Shown here: positions 48,137 through 55,171 of the stretch, piece by piece
Layout of the letters: every line of letters begins with the position of its first letter
Numbering within the stretch: the first letter of the stretch is position 1
Origin: Acidaminococcus fermentans DSM 20731
Lineage (GTDB): Bacteria; Bacillota; Negativicutes; Acidaminococcales; Acidaminococcaceae
Assembly: GCF_000025305.1 (NCBI RefSeq)
Contig: NC_013740.1
Coordinates: 1,674,001 to 1,738,000, forward strand
Reading direction: 5' to 3'
Length of the DNA stretch: 64,000 nt
Translations under genes and position numbers: made by a program
Notes under the pieces: model-generated
Told to the model about the DNA's origin: nothing
The model's database searches: none
What the model saw: only the letters and a program-made list of their open reading frames with translations

Positions 48137-49092
48137 TTTTTAAACACCTCTTTGTCGTTGACTGTATTGAAGATAATGGAGGAAATCTGGTTGAGTGTCT
48201 TGCGGCTTTCTTCCGGGCGCACCGCTTTATCCATCAGGACCACCAGCACATATTTTTCCTTGGCATAGACGATGCCGGCCGCCCCCAGCACCTGCCCCTG
48301 GTCGGACTGGAGTCCGGCGATCCTGGCCTTTTGGGGCAGCAGGGCCCCCAGCATATCCCGGGCCGGCTGTTTCCGCAGCAGGTCCAGCAGATACCCGTCC
48401 TGCTTCGGGGACACGCATTTCCCCTGGTACAGCCGGGTCAGCAGGTTCACCGTATCGTTGACGGAGGTGTAGCTGAGCTGCCGTTTTTCTCCGGGAGCCA
48501 GGGTATCCTGGCCATTCTCGCCCCGGGGCAGCTGGGCCGTGCCCACCACCGTATCCGCATACCCCTGTTTGGCCAGCCATTCATTCAGGTCTTCCCGGCC
48601 GGCGATCCAGATCAGCTTGTACAGGGCCGTGGTATCGTTCTGGAGCACCATGTCTTCCAACAGGTTCCGGACCGTCAGCCGGCTGCCCGCAGGCAGTTTG
48701 TCCAGCACGGGACTGCCGGGCCGCCGGTCTTTTTCCCGGAGGGTATAGACTTCGTCCAGGGACAGGTCCCCATCCTCCGCCTGCCGGAGCACCCCGGCCG
48801 CCACATAGAGCCGGACCAGATCCCCGGCGGGCATCTTCCCGGAATAGTTGTAAAAAACATCATCATTTTCCAGGGAATGGTAGTACACGGAACAGGCGGC
48901 TCCGCTCTGGGCGATCACATTGTTCAGGTAATCATAGGGCAGCTTGGTGTCCTGGGAATGGACCGTTTGGGCATTCTGGGCCTGCTGCTGCTGTTCCAGA
49001 TACTTGGGACTCCGGTGGAGCAGGGTCAGGGAAACCGCCCCCACCACAACCAGCGCGATGAAGCAAAGGAGGATTTTCTTGTTGATGCTCAT
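48133..49092 (-). CDS. Class A beta-lactamase-fold protein lacking catalytic residues
   Basis: A 319-residue protein with an N-terminal membrane anchor (residues 6-25) and a serine hydrolase/beta-lactamase2 type domain (about 60-315). The motif positions do not hold the catalytic residues: SxxK reads D91-L-V-R94 (PAGDLVRLYVA), SDN reads QND (about 151-153), and KTG is replaced in GLQSDQG. So it is probably a pseudoenzyme that binds rather than cleaves. The start at 49092 overlaps the upstream stop (ATGA) and the ribosome site is weak, which fits translational coupling. Confidence 0.75.
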   Translation of the reverse strand: MSINKKILLCFIALVVVGAVSLTLLHRSPKYLEQQQQAQNAQTVHSQDTKLPYDYLNNVIAQSGAACSVYYHSLENDDVFYNYSGKMPAGDLVRLYVAAGVLRQAEDGDLSLDEVYTLREKDRRPGSPVLDKLPAGSRLTVRNLLEDMVLQNDTTALYKLIWIAGREDLNEWLAKQGYADTVVGTAQLPRGENGQDTLAPGEKRQLSYTSVNDTVNLLTRLYQGKCVSPKQDGYLLDLLRKQPARDMLGALLPQKARIAGLQSDQGQVLGAAGIVYAKEKYVLVVLMDKAVRPEESRKTLNQISSIIFNTVNDKEVFKK

Positions 49093-49769
49093 AATGTACT
49101 CATGACCTTTCTGTGGGCTTTCAGCCAGTTTTCCCGTTCCCGGTAATCCGGCAGCACCTGGGCCACCGATTTCCAGAACGCTTTGTTGTGAGACATGTTC
49201 CGGATGTGGCACAATTCATGGACCACCACATAGGCAATGACCTCCCGGGGACAGAACACCAGGGGCCAGGAAAAGCCGATTTCGCCCTTCCAGTTGCAGT
49301 ACCCCCACCGTTTCCGGGCCCGGCTGCATTTCACCACCGGCAGGGGCAGCTGCAGCTGGGCGGCATACCGTTCCACCTGGCTCCGGATCACATCCCGGAG
49401 CAGGCTGATCAGAAACCGGGCCAGGGATTCCCGGGTTTCTTCCCGGCCCATCACAAGGAGGCTCTCCCCTTCTTCCAGGGCAAAGCCTTTGCCGGCCCGG
49501 AGCCGCAGGGTGCAGGGTTTGCCGAACAGCAGGAACTGTTCCCCCTCCTCCAGACGGAGGGTGGGATGCTCTTCCCGCTCCCGGCGGACCCTGGCCTGGG
49601 CCCCGGTGATCCATTTTTCTTTTTTCGCCACCACCCGTTCCAGTTCCTGCCGGGAGACCCCGTAAGGGACCCGCAGCACCAGGGTACCGTCTTCCACCAC
49701 TTCGAAGCCGATGCTCCGGCGGAAGGACTGGATGATCCGGGCATTTTTCAGAATTGATTCAGCAACCAT
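49089..49769 (-). CDS. YgjP/M48-like metal-dependent hydrolase (DUF45)
   Basis: A 226-residue predicted zinc metallopeptidase. The motif VVHELCHIRNMSHNKAFW (about 182-199) supplies HExxH and the third His, and CSRARKRWGYCNWKGEIGFSW (about 148-168) is the other family signature. No substrate is known for this family. I chose the ATG at 49767-49769 with AGGA 5-6 nt upstream. First gene of the three-gene coupled operon, divergent from the CNNM gene. Confidence 0.87.
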   Translation of the reverse strand: MVAESILKNARIIQSFRRSIGFEVVEDGTLVLRVPYGVSRQELERVVAKKEKWITGAQARVRREREEHPTLRLEEGEQFLLFGKPCTLRLRAGKGFALEEGESLLVMGREETRESLARFLISLLRDVIRSQVERYAAQLQLPLPVVKCSRARKRWGYCNWKGEIGFSWPLVFCPREVIAYVVVHELCHIRNMSHNKAFWKSVAQVLPDYRERENWLKAHRKVMSTL

Positions 49770-49794
49770 AGCTTTCCTATTATAGCATAGAACA

Positions 49795-49823
49795 TTGACC
49801 AGTGTCATACTTTCTCCTATAAT
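49795..49823 (+). promoter_or_regulatory. Promoter of the CNNM/CorC gene
   Basis: TTGACC (49795-49800), 17-nt spacer, TATAAT (49818-49823), 30 nt before the ATG. Confidence 0.8.
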
Positions 49824-49853
49824 ATCAGTAATATACGGAGGAAGTGTAATAAA

Positions 49854-51152
49854 ATGGATGATTTGCATATACCAACGTCAGCCCTGACGCTGATTCTCAT
49901 GATTTTCATATCCCTTTCCGCCTTTTTTTCCGCTTCGGAAACGGCCCTGACCGGCTCCAACAAGCTGCGGCTGAAGAACCTGGCCAAAGGCGGCAACAGG
50001 AAAGCCCGGCGAGCCCTGCGGTTGCTGGACCATTTCGATGATGCCCTGTCCACCATCCTGATCGGGAACAATGTGGTGAATATCGCCACGGCTTCCCTGG
50101 CGGCGGCGGTTTCCACCGCGGCCTTCGGCACCTCCGGTCTGGCCCTGGCCACGGTATTCACCACCATTGTGATCCTGATCTTCGGGGAAATCATCCCCAA
50201 AAGCGTGGCCAGCGACGCTCCGGAAAAATATTCCATGGACTGTTCCCGGCTGCTCAGTGTGCTGGTGCTCCTGTTCACCCCCCTGAATTTCCTGTTCCGG
50301 ATGATGAAGTCCGCCTTCAACCACTGCCTGCGGAAAAAAGTCTCCCACCGGTTCGCCACGGAAGACGAGCTGCTGCTGATGGTGGATGAAGTGGAGCATG
50401 GGGGCGGCATCAACAAACAGGACAGCCAGCTGATCAAAAGTGCCATTGAATTCAGCGACATCCGGGTCCGGGAGATCATGACTCCCCGGGTGGACATGGT
50501 GGCCATGGATATTTCCGAAGGCAGCGAAGAAGCCCTGAAGCTGTTCAGCAGCCATGGTTTCTCCCGTCTGCCGGTTTTCAAGGATGACTACAGCGAAATC
50601 ATCGGGATCCTCCACGCCAAGGATTTCCTGGCGGCCTATCTCCAGAATCCCCGCTGCAGTCTGAAGAATCTGATCAAAAAAGCGGCCCTGGTCCATCAGT
50701 CCACCAAGATTTCCCGGGTGCTGAAGACCCTCCAGGAAGCCAAGGTGGAAATGGCCATGGTCATGGACAGCTATGGCACCGTACGGGGCCTGGTGACCAC
50801 GGAAGACATTGTGGAAGAGCTGGTGGGCGAAATCTGGGACGAGCATGACAAGGCGGTTTCTTCCTTCCGGAAGCTGGGCAGGAACCGGTACCTGGTCTCC
50901 TGTTCCTCCAATTCCCAGAATGCCAACCTGTTCGACCTGTTCAAATATCTGGATCTGGATATCGACGACTACGGCCTGGAAAACAATTCCATCAGCGGCT
51001 GGGTGGTGGATACCCTGGAGACCATACCCAAAAAGGGAGATTCCTTCGACTGCCGGAACCTCCATGTGACGGTGACCCGGGCCAATGAGCACCGGGTCCA
51101 GGAAATCATCGTGGAAGTGCGGCCGGAGAAGAAGGAGAAGAGTGAAGAGTGA
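49854..51152 (+). CDS. CNNM/CorC family membrane protein (hemolysin-like)
   Basis: A 432-residue protein with an N-terminal DUF21/CNNM membrane domain (about four helices, residues 8-170; SASETALTGSNKLRLKNL about 25-42), two CBS domains (about 205-330; EIMTPRVDMVAMD) and a C-terminal CorC_HlyC domain (about 340-425). Family members export or sense Mg2+ or Co2+; the hemolysin name is historical. Ribosome site GGAGG is 12 nt upstream, a little long. Confidence 0.9.
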   Translation: MDDLHIPTSALTLILMIFISLSAFFSASETALTGSNKLRLKNLAKGGNRKARRALRLLDHFDDALSTILIGNNVVNIATASLAAAVSTAAFGTSGLALATVFTTIVILIFGEIIPKSVASDAPEKYSMDCSRLLSVLVLLFTPLNFLFRMMKSAFNHCLRKKVSHRFATEDELLLMVDEVEHGGGINKQDSQLIKSAIEFSDIRVREIMTPRVDMVAMDISEGSEEALKLFSSHGFSRLPVFKDDYSEIIGILHAKDFLAAYLQNPRCSLKNLIKKAALVHQSTKISRVLKTLQEAKVEMAMVMDSYGTVRGLVTTEDIVEELVGEIWDEHDKAVSSFRKLGRNRYLVSCSSNSQNANLFDLFKYLDLDIDDYGLENNSISGWVVDTLETIPKKGDSFDCRNLHVTVTRANEHRVQEIIVEVRPEKKEKSEE

Positions 51153-51159
51153 CAGGGCT

Positions 51160-51215
51160 GTCAATGGTCAAGGGTCAATTGTCAATGGCCGATGGAAGCC
51201 AGCTTTACTGGCTTG
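51160..51215 (+). repeat. Heptad element with four units and stem-loop
   Basis: GTCAATG, GTCAAGG, GTCAATT, GTCAATG, GCCGATG, then GAAGCCAG-CTTTA-CTGGCTT. It lies 7 nt after the CNNM gene stop. Confidence 0.85.
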
Positions 51216-51254
51216 GAAAATAACAATTCCTGTATCAGAAAAGGATGTGCTGCT

Positions 51255-51785
51255 ATGGAAAACCGTATTCTTGTTGTAGTGGATATGCAGAATGATTTTG
51301 TGGGCGGAAGCCTGGGGTCGGAGGCGGCCCAAGACATTACCCTGAATGTGCTGAAAAAGGTGGCCAATTTCCCCGGCCGGGTGATCTTTACCCAGGATAC
51401 CCATGGAGAGGATTACCTGGAAACCCAGGAAGGCCGCCGGCTGCCGGTGAAGCACTGCATCAAGGGCACCCCCGGATGGCGGCTGATCCCGGCCCTGGAA
51501 AAGCTCCAGCAGGAACATCACTGGCCGGTGATCCAGAAGCCCTCCTTCGGTTCGGTGACCCTGGCGGAAGACCTGAAGGAACTGCACCGGAAACAGCCCA
51601 TCCAGAGCATCGAACTGATCGGGCTGTGCACGGACATCTGTGTAGTGAGCAATGCCCTGCTGCTGAAAGCGGCCCTGCCGGAAGTGGAGATCCGGGTGGA
51701 CAGCCGCTGCTGCGCCGGCGTAACGGAAGAAAGCCACCAGGCGGCCCTGGAGACCATGAGGAGCTGTCAGGTGGTTGTGGAGTAA
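51255..51785 (+). CDS. Isochorismatase family cysteine hydrolase (nicotinamidase-like)
   Basis: A 176-residue cysteine amidohydrolase. The triad is Asp10 (LVVVDMQNDF), a Lys near LPVKHCIKGTPGW (about 63-75) and Cys in ELIGLCTDICVVSNAL (about 120-135, the second Cys being the nucleophile). HCIKGTPGW resembles nicotinamidase HC..GTPG, so conversion of nicotinamide to nicotinate is a reasonable guess; nadE is also in the window. Start at 51255 has AAAGGA 9 nt upstream. Confidence 0.87.
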   Translation: MENRILVVVDMQNDFVGGSLGSEAAQDITLNVLKKVANFPGRVIFTQDTHGEDYLETQEGRRLPVKHCIKGTPGWRLIPALEKLQQEHHWPVIQKPSFGSVTLAEDLKELHRKQPIQSIELIGLCTDICVVSNALLLKAALPEVEIRVDSRCCAGVTEESHQAALETMRSCQVVVE

Positions 51786-51826
51786 AAAAAAGGTTGTTGC
51801 ACGTCCTGTGCAACAACCCCTTTTTT
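51784..51826. terminator. Bidirectional terminator, isochorismatase / nitroreductase
   Basis: AAAAAAAAGGTTGTTGCAC and GTGCAACAACCCCTTTTTT arms around GTCCT. Confidence 0.9.
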
Positions 51827-52340
51827 ACAGCACTTTCACCAATTCCTCGTTGCTTCTCCGTTCGTTGTGGAGATGGGCGGCGTGGACTCCTTCTGCGGCG
51901 TAGCCCAGGGGCAACAGCAGCAGGGGCACTTCCTTCAGATCCAGGCCGAAGGCATCGGCGGTCTGGGACACCGGGAAATAGTTCACCCAGCAGGAGCCGA
52001 TGCCCAGTTCCCAGGCTTCCAGCATCATATGGGTGGCCACGATGCTGGCATCCTGTTCCCCGGCCCGGATGCTGTGTTCAAAGGGGTTCACCCATTCCTC
52101 GTCCTTCCGGACGGTGACCATGAGCACCACCGGTGCATTGAAGGCGCACCGGGTCAGTCCCCGGATTTTTTCCAGGGCTTCCGGACTCTGGAGCACGTAC
52201 ACCCGGTAGGGCTGGTAGTTGTGGCCAGTGGGAGCGATCCGTCCCGCTTCCAGGATGGCCTCCATTTTTTCCTTTTCAATGGGTTTGTCGCTGAATTTCC
52301 GTACAGAATATCTGGCCTTGGCCAGGTCCATGAATGTCAT
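51825..52340 (-). CDS. Nitroreductase family protein
   Basis: A 171-residue FMN-dependent oxidoreductase of the nitroreductase family. The FMN phosphate-binding start DLAKARYSVRKFSDKPIE and the later GIGSCWVNYF (about 112-121) and LPLGYAAEG (about 148-156) are typical. Substrate unknown; many such proteins reduce quinones or nitro compounds. The ATG at 52338-52340 (MTFMDLAKARYS) is chosen because AGGAAAGG lies 11 nt upstream; a GTG 12 nt earlier overlaps it. Confidence 0.87.
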   Translation of the reverse strand: MTFMDLAKARYSVRKFSDKPIEKEKMEAILEAGRIAPTGHNYQPYRVYVLQSPEALEKIRGLTRCAFNAPVVLMVTVRKDEEWVNPFEHSIRAGEQDASIVATHMMLEAWELGIGSCWVNYFPVSQTADAFGLDLKEVPLLLLPLGYAAEGVHAAHLHNERRSNEELVKVL

Positions 52341-52370
52341 TTGTATGCACACCTTTCCTGTTTGATTGCT

Positions 52371-52475
52371 TTAGAAGCTGCTGCACAGGCAGCAGCCTCT
52401 GTCTCTGGTCCCTTGTCTCCGGCCGTTGACCGTTGACAGCTGACCGTTAACGGTGCTGTTGCCCATGCAACAGCA
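52371..52475. repeat. Inverted heptad elements flanked by two stem-loops
   Basis: Stem-loop AGCTGCTGC/GCAGCAGC (52376-52396), then GTCTCTG-GTCCCTT-GTCTCCG-GCCGTTG (52401-52428, plus orientation), then GTCAACG, GTCAACG, GTCAGCT read on the minus strand (52424-52444), then GTGCTGTTGC/GCAACAGCAC (52452-52473), which may end the map transcript. No gene is visible. Confidence 0.7.
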
Positions 52476-52479
52476 CGGC

Positions 52480-53298
52480 TTACCAGCTCAATACTTCCGG
52501 CTCCCCTTCAGTAATCAGCAGGGTATGTTCCCACTGGGCGCTGTCTTTGCCGTCGGCAGTGTGGACGGTCCAGCCGTTCACTTCATCGATCCACAGTTCC
52601 GGAGTGCCGGCGTTGATCATGGGCTCGATGGTGATCACCATGCCGGGCACCAGCAGCATGCCGGTTTTCCGTTTCCCCACATGGGACACAAAGGGATCTT
52701 CATGCATTTCCAGTCCTACCCCGTGGCCGCCGAATTCCCGGACCACGCTGCAGCCGTGTTTCTGGGCAAAGCTCTGGATGGCTGCTCCGATGTCCCCCAG
52801 GGTGTTCTTCCAGCCCACGGCGTTTTCCATGCCCCGCTTCAGGCATTCTTTGGTGATGCCCACCAGATTCTTCCGTTCCGCAGGCACCCGGCCCAGCATG
52901 AACATCCGAGAAGCATCCCCCACGTACCCTTCATAAATGGTGGTGGCGTCCACATTGACGATATCCCCGCTTTTCAGCACCTGATGGGGATCCGGGATGC
53001 CGTGGCAGATTACGTCATTGACGGAAGTGCACACGGATTTGGGAAAGCCCTCATAGTTCAGGCAGGCGGGAATGGCCTTCAGCTTCAGGGTGGTGTCGTA
53101 GACGATGGTGTTGATGTCATCGGTGGTCATCCCCACTTTGATGTTCTTTTCCACCGCATCCAGCACTGCGGAATTGACCTTGCCGGCTTTCCGGATCCCT
53201 TCGATCTGTTCCGGGGTCTTGATCATGTCCATCCGGGGCACTTCGTACCCTTTGGCGGCGTACTCCATGAGTTTCAGTTTCAGTTCACTTCTGTCCAA
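52480..53298 (-). CDS. map: Type I methionine aminopeptidase
   Basis: A 272-residue enzyme that removes N-terminal methionine. Metal ligands are recognisable: Asp in VNVDATTIYEGYVGD (two Asp), His in GHGVGLEMHEDP, Glu in TIEPMI and Glu near the C terminus. The frame begins at a TTG (53296-53298), 7 nt after AAAGGAGG; no in-frame ATG has a comparable site. The first 22 residues precede the usual IKTPEQIEGIRKAG start of the catalytic domain, a slightly longer N terminus than E. coli Map. Confidence 0.95.
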   Translation of the reverse strand: MDRSELKLKLMEYAAKGYEVPRMDMIKTPEQIEGIRKAGKVNSAVLDAVEKNIKVGMTTDDINTIVYDTTLKLKAIPACLNYEGFPKSVCTSVNDVICHGIPDPHQVLKSGDIVNVDATTIYEGYVGDASRMFMLGRVPAERKNLVGITKECLKRGMENAVGWKNTLGDIGAAIQSFAQKHGCSVVREFGGHGVGLEMHEDPFVSHVGKRKTGMLLVPGMVITIEPMINAGTPELWIDEVNGWTVHTADGKDSAQWEHTLLITEGEPEVLSW

Positions 53299-53526
53299 GC
53301 TGCATCCTCCTTTGCCCAGGGAAAGTTCCCCTGTGCTATTCTATTTTCTGATGAAATACGATATAATAAAGTCTTGCTGTCGGGTCCGGCTGAAGCCGTC
53401 AACCCGATGAATCATTATAACACAAATTTTACGGTTTTTTTCTCTGTTTGTTTCGAAATTGTTTAACCCTGCCTTTTATACTGTAGGAAAAGAGAGGGGT
53501 CCTGCCCCCAAGAAAGGATGACATCT
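53299..53526. promoter_or_regulatory. Divergent control region between map and the DUF368 gene
   Basis: No gene. On the plus strand TATAAT at 53361-53366 and TATACT at 53477-53482 are candidate -10 boxes, both with weak -35 regions. Confidence 0.4.
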
Positions 53527-54423
53527 ATGGATCTGTTCCTGAACATGGTCCGGGGTTTCTGCATGGCCCTGGCCGACAGCGTCCCCGGGGTATCCGGCGG
53601 CACCATTGCCTTTGTGCTGGGCTTTTACGACGAATTCATCGGTTCCCTGTATGTGCTCACCCACGGCAACCGGGAACTGAAACGGGAGGGCATCCGTTTC
53701 CTGGCCAAGCTGGGCATGGGCTGGGTCATCGGCATGGGTTCTTCGGTGCTGGTGATCTCCAGTCTTTTCACCAGCCGGATCTATGAACTGAGTTCCCTGT
53801 TCCTGGGCTTTTCCATTTTTTCCCTTCCTCTGATTATCCGGGAAGAGAAGGAATGCCTCCGCCGTGTGAGCCGGCTCCTGTTCCTGGTACTGGGGATCGT
53901 GCTGGTGCTGGTGATCGCGGCGGTGAACCCCACCGGCGGCCAGGGGACCAATGTGGAAATCGCCCACCTGACCCCTCTCCTGGGAGGATACATCTTCGTC
54001 TGTGCCATGATCGCTATCTGCGCCATGGTGCTGCCGGGGATCTCCGGTTCCACCATGCTGCTGATCTTCGGGCTGTATGTACCCATCATCAGCGCCATCA
54101 AGGAATTCCTCCATATGAACCTGTCCTATTTCCCGGTGCTGTGCGTTTTCGGCTTCGGGGTGCTCACCGGGATTGTGGGGATCATCAAGCTGGTGAAAAA
54201 TGCCCTGGACAACCACCGGGCAGCCATGGTGTACTTCATCCTGGGGCTGATGATCGGTTCCCTGTATGCCATTGCCCAAGGTCCCACCACCCTGAAAGTG
54301 CCCCAGCCGGCTCTCACCTGGGAAACCTTCCATATTTTCTGGTTCCTCATGGGCGGAGTGTTCCTGGCCGGCCTCAACGGGCTGAAGGCCTTTACAGAAA
54401 AGAAGATGCATCCGGACAAGTGA
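53527..54423 (+). CDS. DUF368 membrane protein (PopT-type polyprenyl-phosphate transporter)
   Basis: A 298-residue polytopic membrane protein with about eight helices. The two family repeats are seen: ADSVPGVSGGTIAFVLGFYDEF (about 16-37) and MVLPGISGSTMLLIFGLY (about 167-184). DUF368 (PopT) proteins have recently been shown to recycle undecaprenyl phosphate across the membrane for envelope synthesis. The ATG at 53527 is 8 nt from AAAGGA; the ATG at 53518 overlaps that site. Confidence 0.9.
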   Translation: MDLFLNMVRGFCMALADSVPGVSGGTIAFVLGFYDEFIGSLYVLTHGNRELKREGIRFLAKLGMGWVIGMGSSVLVISSLFTSRIYELSSLFLGFSIFSLPLIIREEKECLRRVSRLLFLVLGIVLVLVIAAVNPTGGQGTNVEIAHLTPLLGGYIFVCAMIAICAMVLPGISGSTMLLIFGLYVPIISAIKEFLHMNLSYFPVLCVFGFGVLTGIVGIIKLVKNALDNHRAAMVYFILGLMIGSLYAIAQGPTTLKVPQPALTWETFHIFWFLMGGVFLAGLNGLKAFTEKKMHPDK

Positions 54424-54452
54424 GAAAAGCACCGCTGCGGCGGTGCTTTTTT
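54424..54452 (+). terminator. Terminator of the DUF368 gene
   Basis: AAAAGCACCGC/GCGGTGCTTTTTT directly after the stop codon. Confidence 0.9.
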
Positions 54453-54516
54453 GTCATCTGTCAATGGCCGAAGGAAATCAATTTTGTAAAAATTGATTTC
54501 CTTCGGCCATTGACAG
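54453..54516. repeat. Heptad element inside a 28-bp-arm perfect palindrome
   Basis: GTCATCT and GTCAATG units, GCCGAAGGAA, then the sequence folds back on itself: 54458-54485 is the exact reverse complement of 54489-54516 with only GTA between. The reverse arm repeats the heptad end as CATTGAC. Confidence 0.9.
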
Positions 54517-54549
54517 GGTGTGAGAAAAATATTTTCACACACCCTTTTT
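54515..54549 (+). terminator. GGGTGTGAGAAAA/TTTTCACACACCC hairpin
   Basis: Stem followed by CTTTTTA. Second copy of the stem at 37360-37391. Confidence 0.7.
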
Positions 54550-54559
54550 ACCAAATCTG

Positions 54560-54588
54560 TTGACTCTCATATTAGCGTGTGCTAACAT
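54560..54588 (+). promoter_or_regulatory. feo promoter and overlapping operator
   Basis: TTGACT (54560-54565), 17-nt spacer, TAACAT (54583-54588). The palindrome ATTAGC-GTGT-GCTAAC (54571-54586, perfect TTAGC/GCTAA) lies between and over the boxes, as expected for iron-dependent repression by a DtxR/Fur-type protein. A related TTAG-N7-CTAA sequence is at 55112-55126. Confidence 0.7.
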
Positions 54589-54640
54589 ATCTGGTATAAA
54601 GATTAGGCTCTATGAATAAATTGTGAAAAGAGGTAGCAGC

Positions 54641-54853
54641 ATGCCCTTATCATTTGCCGACGAAGGCAGGACCTTGGTTGTCCTGCGGGTAGGCGGGTCC
54701 CCCAAGGTGCGGACCCATCTGGAAAACCTGGGCATCACCCAGGGCGCGGAGATTTCCATTGTCCAGCACACCCCCAGCGGGCTGATCCTGAACATCCGGG
54801 AATCCCGGGTGGCCGTCAGTATGGAAATGGCTGCCAAGATCACCGTACAGTAA
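54641..54853 (+). CDS. feoA: FeoA family protein (first copy)
   Basis: A 70-residue SH3-like FeoA domain protein (LENLGITQGAEISIVQHTPSG about 28-48) that assists FeoB. ATG at 54641 with AGAGGT 6 nt upstream; an earlier in-frame ATG at 54623 has no ribosome site. First gene of the feo operon, 14 nt before the second FeoA. Confidence 0.92.
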   Translation: MPLSFADEGRTLVVLRVGGSPKVRTHLENLGITQGAEISIVQHTPSGLILNIRESRVAVSMEMAAKITVQ

Positions 54854-54867
54854 CAGCAGGAGGTCGT

Positions 54868-55098
54868 ATGATGAACACATTGAAAGACGCCCTGACGGGC
54901 AAGGATTACGAAGTGGTGAAACTCCATGGCACGGGAGCCATCAAGCGCCGGATCATGGATATGGGCCTTACCAAGGGCACCCCGGTGCACATCCGGAAAG
55001 TGGCTCCTCTGGGAGACCCGGTGGAAATCAACGTGCGGGGCTATGAGCTGTCCCTGCGGAAAGCCGATGCGGAAATGGTGGAAGTGAAGGAACTGTAA
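54868..55098 (+). CDS. feoA: FeoA family protein (second copy)
   Basis: A 76-residue FeoA. The family motif IKRRIMDMGLTKGTPVHIRKVAPLGDPVEI is clear (about 25-54). It is only distantly similar to the first copy, so the pair is an old, not recent, duplication. AGGAGG precedes the ATG by 6 nt. Confidence 0.93.
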   Translation: MMNTLKDALTGKDYEVVKLHGTGAIKRRIMDMGLTKGTPVHIRKVAPLGDPVEINVRGYELSLRKADAEMVEVKEL

Positions 55099-55171
55099 TT
55101 TTTCACCCGTGCATTAGCTTTTTCTAACTATTTTTAAAATCAGTAAACTATGGGAAAGAAGGTAACGATTT

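Noticed and set aside
51160-51195. Heptad arrays as a CRISPR
   Set aside because: Units are 7 nt without spacers and no cas genes are present.
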